From NCBI GenBank assembly GCA_023336205.1, contig JALQCR010000022.1, positions 1 to 64,000 of the forward strand: DNA of 64,000 nucleotides. Reading direction: 5' to 3'. The notes under the pieces are model-generated. The model saw only the letters and a program-made list of their open reading frames with translations. It was not told the origin of the DNA and did not search any database. The DNA comes from Pseudanabaena sp. Salubria-1. GTDB lineage: Bacteria > Cyanobacteriota > Cyanobacteriia > Pseudanabaenales > Pseudanabaenaceae. Made by a program: the position numbers and the translations under genes. Position 1 is the first letter of the stretch, and the number at the start of each line of letters is the position of its first letter. Positions 18,285-27,400 of this stretch are shown piece after piece.

Positions 18285-20213
18285 TTAATTAATCTTAACT
18301 AAACTACCTTTAACTATAGCGATTCCACTTGCCTCCACATTAACTAAACCACCTTTAATAGTATTCATTGCAGACCCTTCAACATTAATCGAAGGCGCTT
18401 CCATTTTGGCAGAAGCGGTACCTTTTATCTGTACTTGCGTTCCTTCAACTACTATACCTGAGGTAGAAATTACTATTTTGTTGGTCCCGACTTTAAGCGT
18501 AATGTTAGTTGTTGCAGTTAAGGTCATATTAGCCGCATTAATCGTTAAATCTTTGGTTGAACCAGAGGTACCAGTTAAAACTGTAATGTCACCCGTAGAA
18601 GTTAGGCTAATTACCTTACTGTCATCATCAGCTCGAAATTTGTGCCCACCAGTAGTTTCGAGCTCAGCAAACTTGGTACTATCATCTAGTCGCAGATTAT
18701 GACCATCAATAGTATTGAGATAAACTCCCTTTTTGACATCTCCTTTATCTTCCTCGACAAATTGTAATTGATGCCCAACACGAGTTTTAAATGTTCGTAA
18801 GCGGACTTTACCGTCAACCACACTGTCAGTGACTACGGTTGGTGGCGCATCAGTCCCATTCCATACGCCACCAATTACATAAGGACGATGGATGTCACCA
18901 TGCTCAAAAGCTACTAAAACTTCATCATTAACTTCTGGCAAACAATCAAACCCTCTATTAACCCCTGCGCCCACGCCCACGACCCTAGCCCAGTTGCTTT
19001 CGTGGTCTTCGGTTAGTGTCGGAAATTTAACTTTGACCCTTCCCAATTTGTCTGGATCATTGTTGTTGGTAATGATGCCCACTAACATGGTTTGCCCTGG
19101 TTGCAGACGTGTCTTCGATGACAACATGGAGTACAAATCGCCACCACGTAGACCGCGCACACTAAAATGCGTAGTATAGTATCCATTCTGAAATAAGTGA
19201 TGCGTTTCCGTAACATAATAACTGCCGCTATAGTTACCCATGTCAGTGAGCTTGATTACCTTACCTGCCCTGATCAGAGGATTGCCAGTACCCTTCGCAT
19301 CAGCGTGGACAAATTCGCCACCTAGTTCATCGCATAGAGATTGAGCGATTTTGTCAGATTCAGCAGTGCTAAAAACTGGCTGATCGACAACAATCATTTT
19401 GGGGCTACTACTAAATTTAGTACTAGATGCACTACCTTTACCGCTAGTATTGCTGGTAATTACTGCTTCGGTGGATGCTGTAGAGACGATTGCTTTTTTG
19501 GTCTTATAGTCCCAGCCTCTAACTTCAACAGAGCTAACTTGTTCCGCACCCGTAACACGGATGCGAAAGCTAGATAGATCTTTTAACCATTTAAGAGATA
19601 GCTCTGCACCTTTGGTAGGTTTACGAAAATTCAATTCCCCATCTTGCATATATAGCTCAAAACCATTGCGAGCCGCCCGTTCTTGCAAAAATTCCATGTT
19701 TGTTTGGTTTTCTTGGAATACATATTTATGAACGGGTGTGGTCGATGTGATCGTACCAAGCGTAATGCCACATTCACCAGCTAATTTTTTGACAATATCG
19801 CTGTCAGTCATATCTAGAAAAGATTGACTACAGCGTCCTCTATGCAAGCGATGCGCAACGTCATAGCCACGAATAATAATCGGAGCCTTAGCCTCTTCTG
19901 TAAAATCTGTTTCGATCGCGGTGATTTCACCTTCCAAGATATAAGCAGTCGATGCATCATCAAAATTAGGATCTCCTGTTGTGCTGGAGGTAAATCCAAT
20001 TTTGATCTTTTTACCGATCGCAAATTTACTCATATGCGTCCAAGTTGCGGTGCTGCTACCAGAGAAGTAATTATTGCTAATGATCAGTGTAAACATGCTT
20101 AGTTGATGCAGACTTTCTTCGACAGATACTTGCAAAATATCGGCAATCAAATCTTCGGAAGCGGCTGTTCCATCAATTGCAAGTGAGAATTGAGATCTAT
20201 ATGTTGCTGGCAT
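18285..20213 (-). CDS. VgrG/gp5-gp27-like spike protein (Afp8-type)
   Basis: A 642-residue spike protein. The N-terminal 370 residues look like the gpD/gp27 hub fold. An OB-fold follows (about 375-460, with L-G-R-V-K-V-K-F-P and the conserved D-E-V-L-V-A-F-E-H-G-D-I-H-R-P-Y-V-I-G-G-V-W-N-G). The C-terminal 140 residues form a repetitive beta-helical needle with alternating T/V/I residues. It should trimerise under the PAAR-like tip and be ejected on contraction. There is no fused enzyme domain. It lies 42 bases after cis7. Confidence 0.9.
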   Translation of the reverse strand: MPATYRSQFSLAIDGTAASEDLIADILQVSVEESLHQLSMFTLIISNNYFSGSSTATWTHMSKFAIGKKIKIGFTSSTTGDPNFDDASTAYILEGEITAIETDFTEEAKAPIIIRGYDVAHRLHRGRCSQSFLDMTDSDIVKKLAGECGITLGTITSTTPVHKYVFQENQTNMEFLQERAARNGFELYMQDGELNFRKPTKGAELSLKWLKDLSSFRIRVTGAEQVSSVEVRGWDYKTKKAIVSTASTEAVITSNTSGKGSASSTKFSSSPKMIVVDQPVFSTAESDKIAQSLCDELGGEFVHADAKGTGNPLIRAGKVIKLTDMGNYSGSYYVTETHHLFQNGYYTTHFSVRGLRGGDLYSMLSSKTRLQPGQTMLVGIITNNNDPDKLGRVKVKFPTLTEDHESNWARVVGVGAGVNRGFDCLPEVNDEVLVAFEHGDIHRPYVIGGVWNGTDAPPTVVTDSVVDGKVRLRTFKTRVGHQLQFVEEDKGDVKKGVYLNTIDGHNLRLDDSTKFAELETTGGHKFRADDDSKVISLTSTGDITVLTGTSGSTKDLTINAANMTLTATTNITLKVGTNKIVISTSGIVVEGTQVQIKGTASAKMEAPSINVEGSAMNTIKGGLVNVEASGIAIVKGSLVKIN

Positions 20214-20255
20214 TGGTAATTCTAGTTAGTAATAAAAAACGCTATTGGAAAGATT

Positions 20256-20693
20256 TCAAATGTCATCAACTTCTTGGAGATCTATGCTTACCTTTGCTCT
20301 AACAGGTGTACCATCGGAAAGAAACATAGTGAGTTCATAGCTAATGCTGGTGACAACACATTTCATATATTGTTCTCCCCAAGCAAATATATATACGGGT
20401 GGTCGTTTTAATGATCCTGCAATTTCTGTGGATTTGATGATCGGCGAGATTAGGGTTAGAACACTTGTTTTGGTTGCATATTCATAAGTATCAAACCATA
20501 AATTTGATAACTTCAAAGTTTCTGCACCTCGATTGGAGTAAGAAACCTTTGGAAAGCCTGCTGAGGTATATGCACCCTCTTCTACCTTCCAATTAACAGT
20601 TCGTGAGAACGAAAGGCTATTGGGGTTAAATTGAAAATTGATGGCTACAGCTCCTGCATCGGTGGTGGTGAGCATTGCTTTAACGAGTGTCAT
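20256..20693 (-). CDS. CIS tube-adaptor protein, short (Afp7/Cis7-like without LysM)
   Basis: A 145-residue protein matching the N-terminal domain of Afp7/Cis7-type proteins: F-Q-F-N-P-N-S-L-S-F-S-R near residues 20-31, then G-A-E-T-L-K-L-S-N-L-W-F-D-T-Y-E. The usual proteins of this type run to about 230 residues and end in a LysM domain. Here the gene stops at D-D-I and the VgrG gene follows 42 bases later, so the LysM part is absent rather than frameshifted. It should join the tube to the spike hub. An ISL3 element lies 32 bases upstream of its start, separating it from the rest of the operon. Confidence 0.8.
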   Translation of the reverse strand: MTLVKAMLTTTDAGAVAINFQFNPNSLSFSRTVNWKVEEGAYTSAGFPKVSYSNRGAETLKLSNLWFDTYEYATKTSVLTLISPIIKSTEIAGSLKRPPVYIFAWGEQYMKCVVTSISYELTMFLSDGTPVRAKVSIDLQEVDDI

Positions 20694-21517
20694 GATCTGG
20701 TTTCCTAAAAGTGTCTAAAAATTCCGGCTCTTCTGGGTTTGAGGGGATTAATGTATAATGAAGCACAAAGATAAGTGGTGACAGGTATGGACTTGTATCT
20801 AGATAGGTTGCTAAATTTACCCAACACAACCGTTGAAAGTTTTACGGAAGAAGAAAATAAAATCACCCTAAAGTTGAGATTTTTACAGGATGAAATTACT
20901 TGTCCGCATTGTAATACGCATGGTGGAAAATTAAAACAAAATCGACCGATATTGATTCGAGATTTGTCAGTATTTGGGAAAATAGTTTATTTAAATACGC
21001 CGCGCCGCCAATTTTATTGTCAACATTGTCAAAGACATTTTACGGAAAAGTTACCCTTTGTAGACTGGGAAAGACGATACACACAAAGGTATGAGGAGTA
21101 TGTTTATCAACGAGTACAAAGTGCGAGTGTGGAGCAAGTAAGTCGAGATGAATATTTGAGTTGGGATCAAATACAAGGGATTTTCAATCACCAATTTTCT
21201 CTAAAAAAAAAGATGATTGGAAAGAAGTAAAACGAGTGAGTATTGATGAAGTGAGTAAACGCAAAGGACATAAAGACTTTGTGACAGTCGTATCAAGTAT
21301 TGACGCAGGAGCATTACTAGAAGTAATTGATAGTCATAAACAAGATGACATCATTGAAGTCCTGAAGCAGCAACCGATTGAGATAAGGGAAAAAGTAGAG
21401 GAGGTTAGCATTGATATGTGGGGAGGCTTTCCCAAAGTTGTCAAAGAAGTATTTCCAAATGCGAAAATTGTCATCGACAGATTTCATGTTATGCAGCCAC
21501 TAATCAAAGAGTTAAAT

Positions 21518-22604
21518 CGCCAATTCAAGGATGAAATGCAACGGGTTCTGATGAAGCAAAGAATACTTCGTAAGGAGTACGATAGTCAAGTGATTTTCTG
21601 GGTCTGTGATTGATCAAATTCACTGCCTTCTGAAAGTCCTCTTCTTTCACGATTTTAAAGTTTGTACTTTTGGGATAGAACTCTCTAATTAATCCATTGG
21701 TGTGTTCATTCAATCCACGTTCCCATGAATGATATGGATTCGCAAAGAAGGTCTCTAGTTTCAATCTTTCAGATAGCTTCTCATGCCCACAGAATTCTCT
21801 TCCATTATCAAAGGTCATTGTCTTTCGAGATGTTGATTCTATAGGCTCAAATAGATTGAATGTCACTCTGTTTATCTCATCCATCGTCTTGTTCTTAGCT
21901 AGTCCAGCAAGTAAATACTTCGATGCTTTATCAACATGCGTAACTACGATACCTGTGTGGTTGCACCCGATTACCGTATCACTTTCCCAATGTCCAATCT
22001 CTGTTTTTAAATCTGCAATCTTCGGTCGATTCTCTATCCCTACCCTATTGGGAATGCCACCTCGCTTCTGATGGCGACCTTTGCGCCTTCGTTGCTTTTG
22101 CTTCTGCCTCAGATATTGTTGATATATTCCCATCTCTTGATGGTTTGCATAGATCATCAGATAAATCGTCTCATAGCTGATTTTACCTAGCCCCTCCCTT
22201 TCCATTCTCCCTGCTAGTTGCTCTGGGCTGTGGTGTTGCTCTAACCGTTGTTTGACTTCGGCGATCGTCTCAGCACTGATGCTCTGAAATCTTACCTTTG
22301 CTTGTTTCCGTCTTGCTTTCATCAGGGCAACCGCAGTATCTGGCAAATAGCCAATCTGTCGCTCGTCTGTATTGCGCGATAACTCTCTTGAAATCGTACT
22401 TTTGTTTCGCTTCAAGCGACGACCTATCTCTGATACAGATAATTGCTCAATTACTCTTAGTTTATACAGTTCACTTCTTTCTGTGGTGGTAAGATGGACA
22501 AAGCTCATGAGGGTATCCTAATTATTGTGATTAATATCAGAATATCCTTATGAGTCCCTTTACGCAAAGATCTCTAGGTGTTGCATTTCATCCTTGAATT
22601 GGCG
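21518..22604 (-). mobile_element. Intact IS30-family element inside the ISL3 transposase
   Basis: A 1087-bp element bounded by perfect 25-bp inverted repeats (21518-21542 and 22580-22604) and flanked by a 3-bp direct repeat AAT (21515-21517 and 22605-22607), as expected for IS30. The transposase is intact and ends inside the left repeat. The perfect ends suggest a recent insertion. Confidence 0.93.
21525..22508 (-). CDS. IS30-family transposase
   Basis: A 327-residue DDE transposase. The N-terminal helix-turn-helix is seen in L-S-V-S-E-I-G-R-R-L-K-R-N-K-S-T-I-S-R-E-L (about residues 22-43). The catalytic triad lies in H-W-E-S-D-T, M-T-F-D-N-G and N-E-H-T-N-G. N-P-Y-H-S-W-E-R-G and N-x-R-P-R-K-S-L-D-Y-R-T-P are the usual IS30 blocks. 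The protein appears complete and potentially active. It is transcribed opposite to the ISL3 gene that it interrupts and in the same direction as the CIS operon. Confidence 0.95.
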   Translation of the reverse strand: MSFVHLTTTERSELYKLRVIEQLSVSEIGRRLKRNKSTISRELSRNTDERQIGYLPDTAVALMKARRKQAKVRFQSISAETIAEVKQRLEQHHSPEQLAGRMEREGLGKISYETIYLMIYANHQEMGIYQQYLRQKQKQRRRKGRHQKRGGIPNRVGIENRPKIADLKTEIGHWESDTVIGCNHTGIVVTHVDKASKYLLAGLAKNKTMDEINRVTFNLFEPIESTSRKTMTFDNGREFCGHEKLSERLKLETFFANPYHSWERGLNEHTNGLIREFYPKSTNFKIVKEEDFQKAVNLINHRPRKSLDYRTPYEVFFASSEPVAFHP

Positions 22605-23110
22605 AATCAACTGCGTCAAAAAGCTAAAATCAAGATTAAAGGTAGTCGATTTATTCTACTAAAGAACAAGGTAGACTTAACAGAAGAAGAAAAAGTGAAG
22701 TTAGAAAATGTCTTGAAATGTTCTAAACGCTTGCGACTAGCTTATAATCTCAAAGAAGACTTTAGAAGTATTTTTGAGACTTGTAAAACTCCTGAAGAGG
22801 GTCAGAAACAATTAAAAGAATGGCTTCAAAAAGCTAAAGCTGTTTATGGCGCAGTTTTGGAAACCATTCGTAATCATCTTGATAATATTTGTAACTACTT
22901 TTTAAATCGTACATCTAGTGGTGTGATGGAGGGACTTAATAATCGTATTAAATTAATTAAACGACAGGCTTATGGTTTTTTAAATTTTTTAAATTTTCGT
23001 TCTAGATTATTAGCTTGTCTTTCTCATTAGATTTACTTATCCCCTTAAACCCAGAAGACCCAAAATTCCTAAAGAAGTCTCTATAATAATTAATTAAAGC
23101 TGTGAATTAC

Positions 23111-24396
23111 GGCTCTATCGTTCAAACTATGCTCGACCAATATCTAAATGCCAACAAATTAGAGATCGCAACTTAAAATTATCAAAATTCCTGAAGCCAT
23201 ACCCAGATCGTTTAATTAGCTTTAACTTATTATTGATACCCTCAACAACGCCATTAGTAGTGCGGTTCTCAAAGTAATTAGTAACTTCTCCAAACCATCG
23301 ACAAATTGTGCCAACACTATCCTTATACGTCTCCTTTGCTGTCTCCATCCAGTCGAGTAATTTTGATGCGCCATCTCCCCAATTTTTAGCATCTTCAAAG
23401 ACTCTTCTAAACTCTTCTTTTTGCTGATGCATTTTCCCTAGCAATGGTACCACTTCTCGAATTTCTTCTAATTTTATTTTTTGCTTCTCTGTTAAATCTT
23501 TTTCGTTCTTTAGTAATGCATACTTACTCTGCTTAAGTGCTTCTTCGATTTTCTTTTTCTCGTTTACATTTTTGTTTTCTTTATTTGCTTTTTGCAGGTC
23601 ATTTCGTGCTGTTTTTAGTTCCTCAGGAACTATCTTTGTTACATGGAATCGGTCGGCTACTACCTCTGCTTTTGGTATTAGTTTGTTGATCAGTCCTTTA
23701 TAATTTCCACTTAGATCCATACTTACCTCAATAATTTGCTCTAACACCTCTTTTCCCCACCCCTCAAGCTCTTTCCTTATTTCTTCTTGTTTCCGTGATC
23801 GCACAAATCCTATCGGTATTTTTCTGTCTAAATCTACCAATACTACTATGTAGTCCCCTTGTCCTTTTCGTAATGCTATTTCATCAATCCCAAGTCGTTT
23901 TAATGGCTTTAAATCTATTCTAAGTTTTTTTTCGCTAATGTATTTTATCATCGACCACACTTCCTCATCTGTTAAGTCATTTTGCTTCCCTACATTATGC
24001 ATATCGCTATGCAATACTTGCTGCACTATCATCTCTGCAAATCTGTTAGTTTGTTTTCGTCTCTTTCCTATAAATTCTAGTTCTTCACTGAACGGCTTTT
24101 CACATTTTTTACACTTGAATTGACGACGGTTTACTTTTAATAGTACTTCCTGTCCACTAATGCTTAAATCTCTTGCAAAATACCAGCGATTTTGATGCAG
24201 ATGATTACTTTCTTCTCCGCATCTTGGACACTTTGCTTTTGTCGTTTTCGCTTCAACCTCTAAAATTAATCGATCTGCTACTTTTGTGTAGTTTTCTACT
24301 TCGATTCCTGGCAGATTTAAAAGTTCGGTTAGAATTGGCTGCATATTTGTTGTTTTGTATCTTATGTTACCTTAGCATCATTTAGACGATTGAGCC
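23111..24396 (-). mobile_element. Second ISL3-family element, intact, at the stop codon of the giant gene
   Basis: A 1286-bp element with imperfect inverted ends (GGCTCTATCGTTCAAA at 23111 and GGCTCAATCGTCTAAA inward from 24396). It is flanked by a perfect 8-bp direct repeat TGAATTAC (23103-23110 and 24397-24404). The right-hand copy of the duplication contains the stop codon of the giant CIS gene (24401-24403), so the coding sequence survived intact. It is a different ISL3 subtype from the one at 20726-23061. Confidence 0.92.
23127..24344 (-). CDS. ISL3-family transposase
   Basis: A 405-residue transposase without frame breaks. The N-terminal zinc-binding region has C-P-R-C and C-K-K-C pairs. 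Catalytic-type acidic residues are visible in L-G-I-D-E-I-A-L-R-K-G, V-S-M-D-L-S-G-N-Y and G-V-V-E-G-I-N-N-K. A lysine/glutamate-rich helical insert lies between the second and third. It is oriented with the CIS operon, so read-through into cis7 would have to cross the other IS. Confidence 0.95.
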   Translation of the reverse strand: MQPILTELLNLPGIEVENYTKVADRLILEVEAKTTKAKCPRCGEESNHLHQNRWYFARDLSISGQEVLLKVNRRQFKCKKCEKPFSEELEFIGKRRKQTNRFAEMIVQQVLHSDMHNVGKQNDLTDEEVWSMIKYISEKKLRIDLKPLKRLGIDEIALRKGQGDYIVVLVDLDRKIPIGFVRSRKQEEIRKELEGWGKEVLEQIIEVSMDLSGNYKGLINKLIPKAEVVADRFHVTKIVPEELKTARNDLQKANKENKNVNEKKKIEEALKQSKYALLKNEKDLTEKQKIKLEEIREVVPLLGKMHQQKEEFRRVFEDAKNWGDGASKLLDWMETAKETYKDSVGTICRWFGEVTNYFENRTTNGVVEGINNKLKLIKRSGYGFRNFDNFKLRSLICWHLDIGRA

Positions 24397-24400
24397 TGAA

Positions 24401-27400
24401 TTACCAAGGTAATCTTCCTTGATATCTGGTCCCTTGTCGTTCTTTTTCGGTTTCTAAGCGCTTCTTTAATAAAATATATATTTCTTGCGCAAGGGTTTCA
24501 AGATTTTGGTCAAAGTTTTCATCGTCCTGATTTTGATCTTGTCGAGGTTCAACGGAGACGGTTGCTTCTGGCAATTGCTCTGCGTTGATTTTACGCTGAA
24601 CTGTATTGGATTGAGTGGTGATGATTTTGTTGGGGTTGCCTTTCTGTATTCCTGTTGGTGTTATATATAGGTCTTGATCGCTGTCTGTGTCGTTTTGATC
24701 TAGTGATCGCTGGATGGTTGTTTGATTGTTGGTAGAACTTACGGACGCAGGTTTGGTTGCTAAAGGACTGCGATCGCTAGTTTTTTGATTGTTCAATGAA
24801 CTAGCAGGTGAATTACTAGAACTTTTAGGCGGTGGTAAGTTAGCCAACAATTCCGCAATGTTTGACCAACCAGTAGAATTAGTATGATTACTATCAGGAT
24901 TTTGATCTTGTTTGGGCTGAATTATTTGGGGCAAATTATTTAAGCTATTGGACAAGCTGTTTGGGCTAGGTCGATCAATTTGCGATCGCTGTACAGTTTG
25001 AGAAGATTTAGAGCTAGTGGTTTTGGATGGTGTCAGTGGCGAAAAATTACCCAAATATTCTGTCTGAGAGAGATTCTCAATGGCTTTAGGTAATTTTAGA
25101 TCAGCAGTATTACTAGGATCTCTCATCATTTGGATAATAGTTTTATTTTCACTGTTATCTATAGGATTTTCCTGATTGTTTGCCTCAACTTTTCTCTGGG
25201 TCGACTGGCTGTGATCGCCTTGCAAAATATCACTAACAGCCAAAATGTCGGGTTGTTTTTGCAAAGAATCGGTCTGAGTGGTTTGAGTAATATTTGAGTT
25301 AGTCTCTCTTTGGGTAGTGCGATCGCCTTGTGATAAATCATCTAAAACAGGCGATCCAGCAAATCTTTGAATATTTTGTTCACCTTGTGAAATATCACTA
25401 ACAGCCGAAATATCAGATTCTCTTTGGATTGAATCACCTTGTGAAATATCACTAACAGCCGAAATATCAGATTCTCTTTGGATTGAATCAATCTGAGGAG
25501 TTTGAGTAATATTTGAGTCGGAATTTTGGAGCGTGCGATCGCTTTGTGAAACATTATCTAAAATAGACGACTCAGAAAATCTTTGAACTTGTTGAGTATC
25601 ACTGCTTTGGGCAATATCATCTATAGCCGAATTGTCGGATTCTCTTTGGATTGCATCAATCTGAGGAGTTTGAATAATATTCGAGTCTGACTCTTGGATA
25701 GTGCGATCGTCTTGTGAAACGCTATCTAAAACAGGCGATTCAGAAAATCTTTGAACTTGTTGAATATTAAGATCGCCTTGAGAAATGCCATCTATAGCCG
25801 AAATGTCAGATTGCCTCTGGATTGCATCAATTTGAGAAGGTTGAGAAATATCAACGGTTGTGAAGTCAGCTTCTCTTTGAATAGTGCGATCGCCCTGTGA
25901 AACATCATCTAAAGCAGACAATTCAGAAAATCTTTGAATATTTTGATTACCTTGTGAAATATCACTAACAGCCGAAATATCAGATTCTCTTTGGATTGCA
26001 TCAATCTGAGGAGTTTGAATAATATTTGAGTCAGAATTTTGGATCGTGTGATCGCCTTGTGATACATCATCTAAAACAGGTAACTCAGACAATCTTTGAA
26101 CTTGTTGAGGATTACTGATTTGGGCAATATCATCTATAGCCGAATTGTCGGATTTTCTTTGGATTGAATCAATCTGAGGAGTTTGAATAATATTCGAGGC
26201 AGAATCTTGGATCGTGCGATCGCCTTGTGATACATCATCTAAAACAGGGGACTCAGACAATCTTTGAATAGTTTGATCAACTTGTGAAATATCTTCTACA
26301 GCCGAAATATCAGATTCTCTTTGAATTGAATCGTTCTGAGGAGTTTGAATAATATTTGAGGCAGATTCTTGGATCGTGCGATCGCCTTGTGAAGCATTAT
26401 CTAAAGCAGGCGATTCAGAAAATCTTTGAATATTTTGATCACCTTGTGAAATATCACTAACAGCCGAAATATCAGAATCTCTTTGGATTGCATCAATCTG
26501 AGGAGTTTGAGTAATATTTGAGTCAGAATTTTGGATCGTGTGATCGCCTTGTGATACATCATCTAAAACAGGTGACTCAGAAAATCTTTGAATATTTTGA
26601 TCAACTTGTGAAATATCACTAACAGCCGAAATATCAGATTCTCTTTGGATTGAATCGTTCTGAGGAGTTTGAATAATATTTGAGTCAGAATTTTGGATCG
26701 TGTGATCGCCTTGTGATACATCATCTAAAATAGGTGACTCAGAAAATCTTTGAATATTTTGATCACCTTGTGAAATATCACTAACAGCCGAAATATCAGA
26801 TTCTCTTTGGATTGAATCGTTCTGAGGAGTTTGAATAATATTTGAGGCAGATTCTTGGATCGTGCGATCGCCTTGTGAAGCATTATCTAAAGCAGACAAT
26901 TCAGAAAATCTTTGAATATTTTGATCAACCTGTGAAATATCACTAACAGCCGAAATATCAGATTCTCTTTGGATTGAATCAATCTGAGGAGTTTGAGTAA
27001 TATTTGAGTCAGAATCTTGGATCGTGCGATCGCCTTGTGATACATCATCTAAAACAGGCGATTCAGAAAATCTTTGAACTTGTTGAATATTACGATCGCC
27101 TTGAGAAATACCATCTACAGCCGAAATGTCAGATTGCCTCTGGATTGCATCAATTTGAGAAGGTTGAGAAATATCAGCAGTTGTGAAGTCAGCTTCTCTT
27201 TGAATAGTGCGATCGCCCTGTGAAACATCATCTAAAGCAGACAATTCAGAAAATCTTTGAATATTTTGATTACCTTGCGAAATATCTTCCACAGCCGAAA
27301 TATCAGATTCTCTTTGGATTGCATCAATCTGAGGTGTTTGAGTAATATTTGAGTCGGAATTTTGGATCGTGCGATCGCTTTGTAATAAATCATCTAAAAT

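Larger units (their letters stand above)
20775..23030 (+). pseudogene. ISL3 transposase, interrupted and frameshifted
   Basis: The transposase is in three parts: 20775 to about 21212, 21203 to 21517, and 22608 to 23030. The first two are out of frame across a run of nine A at 21203-21211, which is either a one-base loss or a -1 slip site. The second break is the IS30 insertion. Deleting 21518-22607 restores an exact in-frame join (E-L-N followed by Q-L-R-Q-K). The N-terminal zinc-binding cysteines (C-P-H-C, C-Q-H-C), D-E-V, D-M-W-G-G and a final V-M-E-G-L-N-N-R are the expected ISL3 DDE features. The protein is not functional as it stands. Confidence 0.9.
20726..23061 (+). mobile_element. ISL3-family element, split by an IS30 insertion
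   Basis: The ends are imperfect inverted repeats starting GGCTCTTCTGGGTTT at 20726 and its counterpart ending at 23061. The element is flanked by a perfect 8-bp direct repeat AAAATTCC (20718-20725 and 23062-23069), the target duplication size of ISL3. Without the IS30 insertion and its 3-bp duplication it would be 1246 bp. It sits between cis7 and the second ISL3 copy, in what was originally a short intergenic gap of the CIS operon. Confidence 0.92.
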
